17,002 nt of DNA from CAZADA01 sp964483775 (GCA_964483775.1 CAZADA010000065.1:1-17002); one strand, 5' to 3'; positions 8,411 through 16,330 are shown, counted from the first letter of the stretch. Notes: a model not told the origin generated them from the sequence alone. Numbers and translations: made by a program.

Positions 8411-8440
8411 ATCATAAAATTTATTGAAAAACAGTAAGAA
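8411..8440 (-). promoter_or_regulatory. Candidate promoter for the efflux operon
   Basis: On the minus strand TATGAT (8416-8411) resembles a -10 box. TTCTTA (8440-8435, 18-bp spacer) or TTACTG (8437-8432, 15-bp spacer) could be the -35 element. The spot is A+T-rich within a GC-rich divergent region (8345-8566) and lies about 65 bp upstream of the lipoprotein ATG. The element matches are modest, and I could not identify an operator or an adjacent regulator gene. An 8-bp palindrome GCACGTGC lies at 8486-8493 in the same region. Confidence 0.35.
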
Positions 8441-8566
8441 TTTGGACCCCGTTGGAGCTTTTCTCAATGATGACAAGGTATCTGGGCACGTGCACCTGAA
8501 CCACCAATCACGGTATGGACACCCAGCGGCGCCGGCTTTGGCAGCGAATCCGGCCAGGTGATTCTC

Positions 8567-9925
8567 ATGTCTCATACGCCCGACACACAGGACTTGGATC
8601 AGAGCCGGCTGGCGCGCTTCGCCGTGGCGATCGTGCTGGGTGCGCTCACCATCCTGATCTTGGCCGGTTTGGCTGGGGCGGCTTGGCCGGCCTTGGCCGG
8701 CATTGGTCTGGCGACGGCGGTATGGGTGGGCGTCGCGACAGCGGTGGTGTGGCGGTGGGAGGGCGGCGGTGCGCCGCAACGCCGCGCCGATGAGGACGCG
8801 CACAGCGGCGCGATGGGCGAGGCCATGATTCAAGTGTTGCCCGAGCCGGTGCTGGTGCTGGGCCGCGGCGGACGGGTGCAGTCGGCCAACCGGGCGGCGC
8901 GCTTCCGCTTTGGACTCGACGGTGAGGGCATGTTGTTGTCCAGCATTGTCCGCGAACCGGACTTGCTTGACGCCGTGGCGGCCTGCGAGGCGGGCGGGGC
9001 GGCTCGGGATGTGCCGTTTATGGCGCTCACACCGCGCGAGGAGCATTTGCGCGCCTTCGTCGCCCCCCTTGAAACCGAGGATGATGCGCCGCCGGGCATG
9101 GGCGGGGCGGTGATTTTGGTTCTGCACGATGAAACCGCGCTCAAGCGGGCCGAGCGGTTGCGATTGGACTTTCTTGCGAACGCCAGCCATGAGTTGCGGA
9201 CGCCGCTGACCTCGTTGGCCGGGTTCATCGAGACACTGCGCGGCCCGGCGCGCTCGGACCCCAAAGCGCACGACAAGTTTTTGTCGATCATGGAATCGCA
9301 AACCGCGCGTATGCGTTCGTTGATCGATGACCTGTTGTCGCTCAGTCGGATTGAGCAATACGAGCATGTTCCACCGACGGGGGTGGCCAGCCTGCGGGCG
9401 ATCGCTGAAGAGGTGGCGGGCGCGCTGGCGCCGTTGGCCGATGAGGCTGGGGTCGTTGTGACCGTCGAGGCTGGCGCTGAGCCTGCGGAGGTGGATGGGG
9501 CGCGCGATGAGCTGCTTCAGGTGGCGCAGAACCTTGTTGAAAACGCGATCAAGTACAGCCAGCGTCATGCGCGCGTGCGCATTCGCGTGGGGGTCGGTCA
9601 TGATCGAGAGGCGGTCGAGGCCGCCGATTTGACGGCCGGGCCGTTGGAGGCTCGGTTTGCCGTGTTGCCTCCGCCGTTGACCGCTGAGGGGTTCGGCTGG
9701 CTGAGCGTCGCCGACAACGGACCGGGCATTGCGCGGCGGCATTTGCCGCGGCTCGGCGAGCGATTTTTCCGCGTGAGGGCGGAGGACGCGGCGGCCAAAA
9801 CCGGCACGGGCCTAGGTCTCGCGATTTCCAAGCACATCCTCAATCGGCATCGCGGCGGCTTGCTGGTGGCGAGCCAGGAAGGGGAAGGCACCACCTTTAC
9901 CATCCTGGCGCCGCGGTCTCGGTAG
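8567..9925 (+). CDS. phoR: Phosphate-regulon sensor histidine kinase PhoR
   Basis: This is a membrane histidine kinase predicted to phosphorylate PhoB when phosphate is scarce and to dephosphorylate it otherwise, under control of the Pst complex and PhoU. Two closely spaced N-terminal membrane segments leave almost no periplasmic domain, as in PhoR proteins that sense through Pst. A PAS-like region follows (QVLPEPVLVLGRGGRVQSAN). The dimerisation/phosphoacceptor motif is DFLANASHELRTPLTSLAGF (His208). The ATPase domain shows QNLVENAIKYS, VADNGPGIARRHLPRLGERF and TGTGLGLAISKHIL. I prefer the ATG at 8567, with an AGGTG site 6 nt upstream (452 residues); a GTG at 8558 would add three residues. 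Assignment as PhoR rather than a generic kinase rests on the pst-phoU-phoB genes directly downstream. A 145-bp gap with a Pho box separates it from pstC. Confidence 0.93.
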   Translation: MSHTPDTQDLDQSRLARFAVAIVLGALTILILAGLAGAAWPALAGIGLATAVWVGVATAVVWRWEGGGAPQRRADEDAHSGAMGEAMIQVLPEPVLVLGRGGRVQSANRAARFRFGLDGEGMLLSSIVREPDLLDAVAACEAGGAARDVPFMALTPREEHLRAFVAPLETEDDAPPGMGGAVILVLHDETALKRAERLRLDFLANASHELRTPLTSLAGFIETLRGPARSDPKAHDKFLSIMESQTARMRSLIDDLLSLSRIEQYEHVPPTGVASLRAIAEEVAGALAPLADEAGVVVTVEAGAEPAEVDGARDELLQVAQNLVENAIKYSQRHARVRIRVGVGHDREAVEAADLTAGPLEARFAVLPPPLTAEGFGWLSVADNGPGIARRHLPRLGERFFRVRAEDAAAKTGTGLGLAISKHILNRHRGGLLVASQEGEGTTFTILAPRSR

Positions 9926-9988
9926 GCGCTTATCCGTTTACAGACGAAATGCTCCAGCGCTGATGGCTGTCGAATTGGATGTTCATCA

Positions 9989-10006
9989 CTGTCATCAAGG
10001 TGTAAT
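9989..10006 (+). promoter_or_regulatory. Pho box (PhoB binding site) upstream of pstC
   Basis: CTGTCAT (9989-9995) is a perfect Pho-box unit. After the 4-nt spacer CAAG it is followed by GTGTAAT (10000-10006, 5 of 7 matches), giving the expected 11-bp periodicity. Another partial unit in the same phase, CTGTCGA, lies 22 bp upstream (9967-9973). A weak -10 candidate, TAGCGT (10017-10022), begins 11 bp after the box, the spacing expected where PhoB replaces a -35 element. The site implies PhoB-dependent transcription of pstC-pstA-pstB-phoU, probably including phoB. Confidence 0.7.
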
Positions 10007-10070
10007 CGAGCCAGCTTAGCGTATTCCGCGGATTGATCATTTCGGACGTGACGGAGAGGAGGCGCCGCCA

Positions 10071-11522
10071 GTGGCTTGGCCTGATGCGCCCATACTTGGT
10101 CTTGCGACGGTGGTGGTGGCGTGCCTCACCGTGTGGGGATTTGTGTCGGGGCGCCGGCGGGCGATTGTGTCGCGCCAGGCGGCGAGCCGGCTTGCGACGG
10201 CGTCGTCTTTGCCCACCCAGCATGGTCTTTACGTGGCGATGTGGGCGGCGTTGCCGGCCCTGGTTGTGGTGTTCGGCTTGGGCGTTATCGCCGCCGGTTT
10301 GGCCGCGCACTCGGCGGCCACAAAGGAATTGACCGATCGGTTTGGCGAGCTTTCGCCCGCGGAGTTGCGCGACCTTTGGCGAGAGGTTGAGCGTGTGGCC
10401 GCCGGAGAGGTCAGCCCCCAATCTGTGGAACCGGCCATCGTTGCGGCGGGTCGCGTGTTCGAGAGCACGCACTTTTGGCTGCGTTCGCTGGTGGCCGGCT
10501 TGGCCATGGGGTTGTCGTTCGTTCTCATGGTCTGGGCGCGCGGACGCGTTGCGGCGGATTTCCGTGCTCGCGAGCGGGTGGAAGCGGCGGTGAAACGCCT
10601 GCTGCTCGGGGCCTCCGCGGTCGCTGTGCTGACGACGTTTGGGATTGTCGCCTCCCTTTTGGGCGAAACCCTGCGGTTCTTCTTTCAGTTGCCGAGCGAT
10701 TGGTGGCGCGTTTGGGCGTGGGAGACCCGGGTGCCGGCGCAAGAATTCTTCTTTGGCTTGCAATGGAGCCCGCAAGAGGCGGTGCGCGAAGGCCAGGTCG
10801 GCCAGACCGGCGCGTTCGGCATGATCCCGCTGATTTATGGCACGCTTTACATCACCTTGATCGCCATGCTGGTGGCTGCGCCGATCGGGATTTATTCGGC
10901 GATCTATCTGTCTGAGTACGCAGGGCCGCGCACGCGCGCGTGGTTCAAGCCGATTTTGGAGGTGCTGGCGGGCATTCCTACGGTTGTTTATGGATTCTTC
11001 GCGCTGCTGACCGTGGGGCCGTTCATTCGCGAGCTCGCTGAACTGGCCGGATTGGATGCGCGTAATCAGTCCGCGCTGGCGGCCGGTCTGGTCATGGGGG
11101 TGATGATCATCCCCTTTGTCTCGTCCCTGTCGGACGATGTGATCAACGCAGCGCCGCAGTCTTTGCGCGACGGCGCCTTGGCGCTGGGGGCCACCAAGTC
11201 GGAAATGGTGCGCCAGGTGATCTTGCCGGCGGCGCTGCCAGGGGTGATGGCGGCGCTCTTGCTCGCGATTTCTCGGGCGGTTGGGGAAACCATGATCGTC
11301 GTGATGGCGGCGGGCCAAGCGGCGAACCTGTCGCCCAACCCGCTTGACAGCCTGACGACGATCACGGTCCAGATCACCAAGTTTTTTACAGGGGATCAGG
11401 AGTTTAGCGGGGCGAAGACCTTGTCTGCTTTCGCGTTGGGCTTGGTGCTGTTCACCCTCACTTTGATCATGAACATCATCGCACTGACCATCGTGCGGCG
11501 GTACCGGGAAAAGTATGAGTAG
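10071..11522 (+). CDS. pstC: Phosphate ABC transporter permease PstC (long alphaproteobacterial form)
   Basis: PstC pairs with PstA to form the inner-membrane channel of the high-affinity phosphate importer driven by PstB. The protein is 483 residues, against roughly 320 in E. coli. The extra length is an N-terminal region with a TM near residues 6-26, another TM near 52-76, a polar segment (TKELTDRFGELSPAELRDLW) and another membrane region from about 138. The conserved permease core starts near FGMIPLIYGTLYITLIAM, with the EAA-type loop NAAPQSLRDGALALGATKSE and SRAVGETMIVVMAAG. The GTG start is supported by a strong GGAGAGGAGG site (10053-10062) 8 nt upstream. The stop overlaps the pstA ATG by 8 nt. 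A Pho box lies 65 bp upstream of the start. No pstS is nearby. Confidence 0.95.
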   Translation: MAWPDAPILGLATVVVACLTVWGFVSGRRRAIVSRQAASRLATASSLPTQHGLYVAMWAALPALVVVFGLGVIAAGLAAHSAATKELTDRFGELSPAELRDLWREVERVAAGEVSPQSVEPAIVAAGRVFESTHFWLRSLVAGLAMGLSFVLMVWARGRVAADFRARERVEAAVKRLLLGASAVAVLTTFGIVASLLGETLRFFFQLPSDWWRVWAWETRVPAQEFFFGLQWSPQEAVREGQVGQTGAFGMIPLIYGTLYITLIAMLVAAPIGIYSAIYLSEYAGPRTRAWFKPILEVLAGIPTVVYGFFALLTVGPFIRELAELAGLDARNQSALAAGLVMGVMIIPFVSSLSDDVINAAPQSLRDGALALGATKSEMVRQVILPAALPGVMAALLLAISRAVGETMIVVMAAGQAANLSPNPLDSLTTITVQITKFFTGDQEFSGAKTLSAFALGLVLFTLTLIMNIIALTIVRRYREKYE

Positions 11523-13332
11523 CGCGGCGGCATCCGATACGAGCGCGCGCCGATTACGGCGCCGGCGTCGCGCGGAATGGCGGTTCCGCGCCTATGGCGT
11601 GGCGGCGCTCGCCATCGCGACGACCGCTTTGGTTGTGCTGTTGGTGTCCATTCTGGGCAGCGCGTTTGGCGCCTTCACGGTGCACAGGGTCACGCTGCCA
11701 ATCACGTTTGATGAGACCATCATTGACGAGCGAGGCAATTACGCCGAGGCGGTCAACGCCGAGCACGCCAGCGAGGACGTGCGCGCTGCAGCGATCGAGG
11801 ATGCGCTTCGTCAAGGCGAGTATCGACCCGTCTTGCAGCGCGCGGTGCTGGAGGCGTTTCCAGGCACGGCCCGCAGCGACCGACAGTTCAGCGCCAACCT
11901 CACCGCGCCCCTATCCGACCTGCTGGTGATTATGGATCGGGTGCTCGAAGACCCCGCGGTGTTGGGAACCACCGAGGAGCTGACCTTTCCGCTGGCGTTT
12001 GAGCTTGGCGCGTACCTTAAAGCCCTGCCCGACGACGCGCGGCGGCTTGGGCAGGGGGCGCTCAGCGTGAGCGCGGTGTCCGGTTCGGTGGAGCTGGTGT
12101 CGACCCAGGCTGATTTTCGCGAACCCCTAGCGCAATTGCGCCAGGTGATTGAGCGTGATCTTGCAGAACAGGACGCGCGGGCGCGGGACATGGCGGCTGC
12201 GGCCGAGCAGACCGAGGCGGAGCTGGCGCGCGATCCCGATAACGAAGAGCTGGCCCGGCGGGCGGCTTACCGTCAGGGCGAGGCCTTAACGGCGGAAACG
12301 CGCGCGCAACGATGGCGCAGCAAGCTCACGTCGACCGGCGGGGTCACACGGCTCGATGAGGCGATGCCCAGTGTGTTTGTTTACGCCCATTCTGGGATCA
12401 TCAAACTGACCGCGCTGGAGGCGGACCGAGCTGAGGGTCGCGTTTTGGTGCGCCTTGAAAGCGATGAACCCGTTGAGGCGGGCGCTTGGTCTTGGCGCGC
12501 GCTGGACCAACCCGAGGCGACCGGGCCAGCGCCCGATGTCTTGATCGCCTGGACCGAGGCTCTTGAGGCGCGCGGGCAGATCTCTGAAGGGTTCAACGAT
12601 GCGTTTTTTACCCGTTCGCACAGCAACGAGCCGGAGTTCGCCGGCATTTTGGGCGCGCTGTTGGGTTCGGTGTTCACCATGATCGTCACCATGGCGCTGG
12701 CGGTGCCGTTGGGTGTTGGAGCCGCGATCTACCTTGAGGAGTTTGCGCCCAAGAACCGTTTCACTGACATCATTGAGGTGAACATCAACAATTTGGCCGC
12801 TGTGCCGTCGATCATTTTCGGCTTGCTCGGATTGGCGATCGTGATTCCCCTCTACAATGGGTTGTTTGGCAATTTGTCGCGCGGCTGGCCGTTGGTGGGC
12901 GGGACCGTGTTGGCTTTGATGACGCTGCCGACCATCATCATTGCGACACGGGCGTCGTTACGGGCGGTGCCCCATTCCATTCGCCAGGGCGCACTGGCCG
13001 TGGGCGCCTCGCCGATGCAGACCGTGTTTCATCATGTTTTGCCGTTGGCCGGTCCAGGCATCATGACCGGCTCGATCATCGGGTTGTCCCAAGCGCTGGG
13101 TGAGACCGCGCCGTTGATCATGATCGGCATGGTCGCAGCCGTCGCCGATCCGCCCATGGGCGTGAGCGATCCGGCCACAACGCTGCCCGCGCAAGTGTTT
13201 TTGTGGTCGGGTCTTGCCGAGAAAGGGTTCGTACAGCTCACAGCGGCCGCGATCTTGGTGCTGTTGTCAGTGATGATTGTTTTGAATCTCACCGCGATCC
13301 TGCTGCGCCGGCGTTTTGAACGGAGATGGTGA
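11515..13332 (+). CDS. pstA: Phosphate ABC transporter permease PstA (long form with large periplasmic domain)
   Basis: PstA is the second permease of the Pst phosphate importer. At 605 residues it is about twice the E. coli length. A basic N-terminus and TM1 (about 27-50) are followed by a hydrophilic region of roughly 315 residues, which would be periplasmic and includes an acidic helical, possibly coiled-coil, stretch (about 205-265, AAAAEQTEAELARDPDNEEL). This layout recalls the DUF3333-type N-terminal domain of alphaproteobacterial PstA. The permease core begins near GILGALLGSVFTMIVTMALA and has the EAA loop PHSIRQGALAVGASPMQTVF and LSQALGETAPLIMIGM. The ATG lies inside the 3' end of pstC (8-nt overlap), and the gene overlaps pstB by a few bases, so translation is probably coupled. 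The identification is secure; the function of the large domain is unknown to me. Confidence 0.95.
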   Translation: MSSAAASDTSARRLRRRRRAEWRFRAYGVAALAIATTALVVLLVSILGSAFGAFTVHRVTLPITFDETIIDERGNYAEAVNAEHASEDVRAAAIEDALRQGEYRPVLQRAVLEAFPGTARSDRQFSANLTAPLSDLLVIMDRVLEDPAVLGTTEELTFPLAFELGAYLKALPDDARRLGQGALSVSAVSGSVELVSTQADFREPLAQLRQVIERDLAEQDARARDMAAAAEQTEAELARDPDNEELARRAAYRQGEALTAETRAQRWRSKLTSTGGVTRLDEAMPSVFVYAHSGIIKLTALEADRAEGRVLVRLESDEPVEAGAWSWRALDQPEATGPAPDVLIAWTEALEARGQISEGFNDAFFTRSHSNEPEFAGILGALLGSVFTMIVTMALAVPLGVGAAIYLEEFAPKNRFTDIIEVNINNLAAVPSIIFGLLGLAIVIPLYNGLFGNLSRGWPLVGGTVLALMTLPTIIIATRASLRAVPHSIRQGALAVGASPMQTVFHHVLPLAGPGIMTGSIIGLSQALGETAPLIMIGMVAAVADPPMGVSDPATTLPAQVFLWSGLAEKGFVQLTAAAILVLLSVMIVLNLTAILLRRRFERRW

Positions 13333-14129
13333 TGGCGGTTGATGTGAAACCAGCACAAGCGGCGGCGGTGGGGAATGTGAAGGTCGACGCCCGCAATGTC
13401 AGCGTGTTTTACGGCGACAAGCAGGCTTTGTTTGAGTGTTCTGCGGCCATGCCTGATCGTGCTGTCACGGCGCTGATCGGGCCGTCGGGCTGCGGTAAGT
13501 CCACCTTCTTGCGCTGTATCAATCGGATGAACGACACCATCGAGAATGCGCGGGTCGAAGGTGAAGTCCTGATCGATGGCCAGAACGTCAATGACCGCAA
13601 TGTTGATCCGGTCCAACTGCGTGCGCGGGTGGGTATGGTGTTTCAAAAGCCCAATCCATTTCCCAAGTCGATTTATGACAATGTGGCGTATGGACCGCGC
13701 ATTCATGGCATGGCCGCCCATGGCGGCGAGTTGGACGAGATTGTGGAGACCAGTCTTAAGCGGGCTGCGTTGTGGGACGAAGTCAAAGACCGTTTGCGCC
13801 AACCCGGCACAGGTTTGTCGGGCGGCCAACAACAGAGGCTGTGCATTGCTCGGGCTATCGCCGCCCAACCTGAGATTATCTTGATGGACGAACCCGCGTC
13901 GGCGCTTGATCCGATTGCGACAAAAAAAATTGAAGACCTGATTGGCGAACTGCGACGAAACTATTGCATCATCATTGTAACGCATTCGATGCATCAGGCT
14001 CGGCGCGTGTCCCAGAAGACAGCGTTTTTTAACTTGGGAAAGATCATGGAATTTGGCGACACGGATCGTGTCTTTGACCAACCCCAGAACGAACTGACCC
14101 GTTCTTATGTGCGAGGTGAGTTCGGATGA
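13332..14129 (+). CDS. pstB: Phosphate ABC transporter ATP-binding protein PstB
   Basis: PstB is the cytoplasmic ATPase that powers phosphate import through PstC and PstA and takes part in signalling to PhoR via PhoU. With the start at 13332 it has 265 residues, the usual size. Walker A is GPSGCGKST (50-58), followed by the PstB-typical FLRCINRMND. The Q-loop is Q105 in MVFQKPNPFPKSIYDNVAYG, the ABC signature is LSGGQQQR (from residue 162), Walker B is IILMDEP (D186, E187) and the H-loop is H218 in VTHSMHQA. I prefer the ATG at 13332 because GGAG (13322-13325) is 6 nt upstream; the ATG at 13326 would directly abut that site. The stop overlaps the phoU ATG by 4 nt. All catalytic motifs are intact. 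Confidence 0.97.
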   Translation: MAVDVKPAQAAAVGNVKVDARNVSVFYGDKQALFECSAAMPDRAVTALIGPSGCGKSTFLRCINRMNDTIENARVEGEVLIDGQNVNDRNVDPVQLRARVGMVFQKPNPFPKSIYDNVAYGPRIHGMAAHGGELDEIVETSLKRAALWDEVKDRLRQPGTGLSGGQQQRLCIARAIAAQPEIILMDEPASALDPIATKKIEDLIGELRRNYCIIIVTHSMHQARRVSQKTAFFNLGKIMEFGDTDRVFDQPQNELTRSYVRGEFG

Positions 14130-14857
14130 GGGGACCTGTGGGTCGGCCGCAACAGCGTGTGAACCCCACTGGGCGTGGGGCCCGGTCTTTTGAACATGAG
14201 CGTGAACTTGTCGCTGACGACTTGGCGCGGATGGGTGGGCTTGCCGAAAGCCTTTGCGCTGCGGCGCTCGACTCTGTGGTGCGGCGTGACACGCCGATGG
14301 CTCAAGACGTGGTTGCGCGGCACGAACAGATGGACGGTATGCGCCGCGATCTGGAAGCGACGGTCGTGCGACTTATCGCCGTATGGCGGCCGCTTGCGCA
14401 AGATGTGCTCCACTTGGTCAGTACACTGAAAATCTCCGCGCATTTGGCGCGCATCGGCGAGCTGGCGTGTAACGTTGCGCGCCGGGCGGTTGAGCTGAAT
14501 GCGGCCGATCCGCTTGTGCTCACGCGGGGTGTCGAACGGATGGGCCGCCAGGTTGTTGGGCATCTGAAAGTCGCTTTGGACGCCCACGCAAAATGTGATG
14601 CTGAGGCTGCTTTTGAGGCCTGGCGGCGCGATGATGATGTTGACGACGCGTACGATAGTCTGTTCAAGGATCTGGTCGTCGTCATAGGGGATGACCCGCG
14701 TCTCACCGGGCCATGCACAAATCTGTTGTTCGTGGCCAAAAACATGGAGCGCGTTGGTGATCACGCAACGGAGATTGCGGAGATCGTCTACGGGCTAGCG
14801 ACGGGAGGGGAGCTGTCGCGCGCCACGGCAGGTGAGATTCGGGCCGGACGATCCTAG
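14126..14857 (+). CDS. phoU: Phosphate signalling regulator PhoU
   Basis: PhoU is a cytoplasmic, all-helical negative regulator that connects the Pst transporter to the PhoR kinase. The 243-residue product has the two-repeat architecture of the family: repeat one ends in SAHLARIGELACNVARRAVE and repeat two in FVAKNMERVGDHATEIAEIV, the conserved metal-site-type motifs of PhoU (E-R-x-G-D in the second, with Ala-Arg-Ile-Gly-Glu in the first). The N-terminal 20 residues before SFEHERELVADDLARMGG are basic and not conserved, so a start slightly downstream is possible. The ATG overlaps the pstB stop by 4 nt. A 62-nt gap separates it from phoB. Confidence 0.93.
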   Translation: MRGPVGRPQQRVNPTGRGARSFEHERELVADDLARMGGLAESLCAAALDSVVRRDTPMAQDVVARHEQMDGMRRDLEATVVRLIAVWRPLAQDVLHLVSTLKISAHLARIGELACNVARRAVELNAADPLVLTRGVERMGRQVVGHLKVALDAHAKCDAEAAFEAWRRDDDVDDAYDSLFKDLVVVIGDDPRLTGPCTNLLFVAKNMERVGDHATEIAEIVYGLATGGELSRATAGEIRAGRS

Positions 14858-14919
14858 AGGGCGATTGGGTTTGGGCGGCGGAAGGTTCGCTCGGCAACAC
14901 GTGGCCACGGGGGAGTGGT

Positions 14920-15627
14920 GTGGACCCTTACGTTCTCATCGTTGAAGACGACGACGACATTTATGCGCTTCTCTATTACAATCTGATGCATGAGGGGTAT
15001 TCGGCCGCCCGCGCTCGAGATGGCGAGGAGGCGCTGGTCATGATCGAAGAACGCCAGCCCGATGTGGTCTTGCTCGATTGGACGTTGCCGAAAGTGTCCG
15101 GCCTGGAGGTCTGTCGCCGGCTGCGCACGAAGTCGAGCTCAGCCAACATTCCGATTTTGATGGTGACCGCGCGGGGCGATGAGGCTGAGCGGGTCCGGGG
15201 GCTGGACACGGGCGCGGACGACTATGTCGTCAAGCCGTTCAAAGTGTCTGAAGTCTTGGCCCGCATTCGGGCGGTGCTGCGCCGGATCCGACCAGGGTTG
15301 GCCGAAGACCAGATCGCTTGTGGGTCCATTGTGATCGACCGTGCAGCGCATAAGGTTAAGCGCGGCGGCGTTGAGGTGCATTTGGGGCCGACAGAATTTC
15401 GACTGCTTGAATACCTCATGCAGAATCCCGGGCGGGTGTTCAGCCGCGAGCAGCTGCTCGACGCCGTTTGGGGATCGGACGTTTATGTGGAAGCGCGCAC
15501 CGTCGACGTGCATGTCGGGCGTTTGCGAAAGGCGCTCAACAAAGGGCACGCTTTTGACCCCATCCGCACAGTGCGGTCAGCCGGTTACGCCCTCGACACA
15601 GACCAATCGAGCGTATTGGCGAACTGA
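14920..15627 (+). CDS. phoB: Phosphate-regulon response regulator PhoB
   Basis: PhoB is the cytoplasmic transcription activator of the phosphate-starvation regulon. Its 235 residues form an N-terminal receiver domain and a C-terminal winged-helix OmpR/PhoB-type DNA-binding domain. The receiver has the acidic pocket (E9, D10), phosphoacceptor D53 in VVLLDWTLPKVSG, switch residues T83 and Y102, and K105 in DDYVVKPF. The output domain shows LGPTEFRLLEYLMQNPGRVF, REQLLDAVWG, RTVDVHVGRLRKAL and the wing IRTVRSAGYAL. The GTG start at 14920 has GGGGGAG (14909-14915) just upstream. The gene lies 62 nt after phoU and is probably co-transcribed with it. A perfect inverted repeat lies just past the stop. 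Confidence 0.96.
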   Translation: MDPYVLIVEDDDDIYALLYYNLMHEGYSAARARDGEEALVMIEERQPDVVLLDWTLPKVSGLEVCRRLRTKSSSANIPILMVTARGDEAERVRGLDTGADDYVVKPFKVSEVLARIRAVLRRIRPGLAEDQIACGSIVIDRAAHKVKRGGVEVHLGPTEFRLLEYLMQNPGRVFSREQLLDAVWGSDVYVEARTVDVHVGRLRKALNKGHAFDPIRTVRSAGYALDTDQSSVLAN

Positions 15628-15636
15628 TCGCGCGCC

Positions 15637-15666
15637 CGCCGGCCCAAGGATGGTGTTGGGCCGGCG
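15637..15666. terminator. 11-bp perfect inverted repeat between convergent phoB and gcrA
   Basis: CGCCGGCCCAA (15637-15647) and TTGGGCCGGCG (15656-15666) form a perfect GC-rich stem with an 8-nt loop. It sits 9 nt after the phoB stop and 15 nt beyond the gcrA stop, in the 54-bp gap between convergent genes. A T-tract is missing on both strands, so it would act as a bidirectional terminator only if it does not need one, or with Rho. Confidence 0.6.
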
Positions 15667-15681
15667 CTGGTCATGCCGTGG

Positions 15682-16233
15682 TTACCAGCTCAGTTTGCGC
15701 GAGGCGGCAATGGCGTCGAGGGCGGCGTCCGAGTTGGCCGTTGCGCGCTTGCGACGGCGCGTTGGCTGGTACGCCTGTTGGGCGTGTTCTTCACAGTACG
15801 GCGAACCGGATTTGCACTTTTTGCCGCAAAATCGAAAATTCTCATCACCAGGATCGCCGATCGGCCAGCGGCAAATGTGATCGGACAGGTTGAGAATGCT
15901 GGTGTTTTCGCTGGACCCCACCGACGGCAGATTCGCCAACGCGTTGGCGAGCCGCGCTGCGCGCATGGGCGCGGCGTTGGGCCGAGGCGCCGGCGTCGCA
16001 ACCAGTTTGGCCGCCGAGGGCGACAAACGAAGCGCCGGGCGAGGCCGTGCTGCGCCGCCAACCCGGCTTGGCGGGCGAGAGGGCGTAGCGCGCCCTGATA
16101 GACCCAGCCGATGCACCTTGCCGATGACGGCGTTGCGGGTCACCCCACCCAATTGCTTGGCGATTTGGCTCGCCGATAAACCTTCCGCCCAAAGTTTCTT
16201 GAGCGTATCAACGCGATCTTCTGTCCACGCCAT
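15682..16233 (-). CDS. gcrA: Cell-cycle transcriptional regulator GcrA
   Basis: GcrA is an alphaproteobacterial regulator that, in Caulobacter, binds sigma70-RNA polymerase and acts at promoters carrying the CcrM methylation sequence GANTC. The 183-residue product begins with the hallmark helix-turn-helix MAWTEDRVDTLKKLWAEGLS and SQIAKQLGGVTRNAVIGKVH (residues 1-45). A Pro/Ala/Arg-rich linker spans about 50-105. The conserved C-terminal region CRWPIGDPGD...FRFCG...YCEEH (121-150), in the part linked to sigma70 contact, has C121, C136, C140, C147 and H150 spaced in a way that could bind metal; that is my inference. The ATG has AGGAGG (16244-16239) 5 nt upstream. Its upstream region holds DnaA-like boxes and a CtrA-type box, consistent with cell-cycle control. 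Confidence 0.96.
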   Translation of the reverse strand: MAWTEDRVDTLKKLWAEGLSASQIAKQLGGVTRNAVIGKVHRLGLSGRATPSRPPSRVGGAARPRPALRLSPSAAKLVATPAPRPNAAPMRAARLANALANLPSVGSSENTSILNLSDHICRWPIGDPGDENFRFCGKKCKSGSPYCEEHAQQAYQPTRRRKRATANSDAALDAIAASRKLSW

Positions 16234-16291
16234 GGCGGCCTCCTGCTCGCTCCCGGACTAGATGTTGCGCCTGTGCACAATTCACCATATC

Positions 16292-16315
16292 CGGCTACAC
16301 GAGATATAGTAGCCG
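16292..16315 (-). promoter_or_regulatory. Inverted repeat in the gcrA leader
   Basis: CGGCTAC (16292-16298) and GTAGCCG (16309-16315) form a perfect 7-bp inverted repeat with a 10-nt A+T-rich loop. It lies 59-82 nt upstream of the gcrA ATG, within the transcribed leader if the candidate promoter at 16331-16358 is right. It could be a leader hairpin or a dimeric protein operator; nothing in the sequence decides between them. Confidence 0.35.
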
Positions 16316-16330
16316 CGCCCCTTGCTTATG

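Noticed and set aside
8486..8493. GCACGTGC palindrome in the phoR/efflux divergent region as an operator
   Set aside because: Only 8 bp and expected at some frequency in GC-rich DNA; no adjacent regulator gene supports it.
8515..8793. Short plus-strand frame starting ahead of phoR
   Set aside because: Overlaps phoR out of frame and encodes Arg/Gly-rich sequence without a domain; its ATG has no ribosome site.
8345..9742. Long minus-strand extension of the efflux lipoprotein frame, antisense to phoR (972 codons in total)
   Set aside because: The open frame is a GC-rich shadow of phoR, and its translation is Arg/His/Gln-rich with no domain. A lipoprotein signal and ribosome site mark the true start at 8344.
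9930..11318. 462-codon minus-strand frame opposite pstC
   Set aside because: Translation is extremely rich in Arg, His and Gln and lies fully antisense to pstC, which has clear family motifs. Typical GC-rich shadow.
13032..14081. 349-codon minus-strand frame opposite pstA and pstB
   Set aside because: Antisense to PstB motifs (Walker A, signature, Walker B), with no recognisable domain; a shadow.
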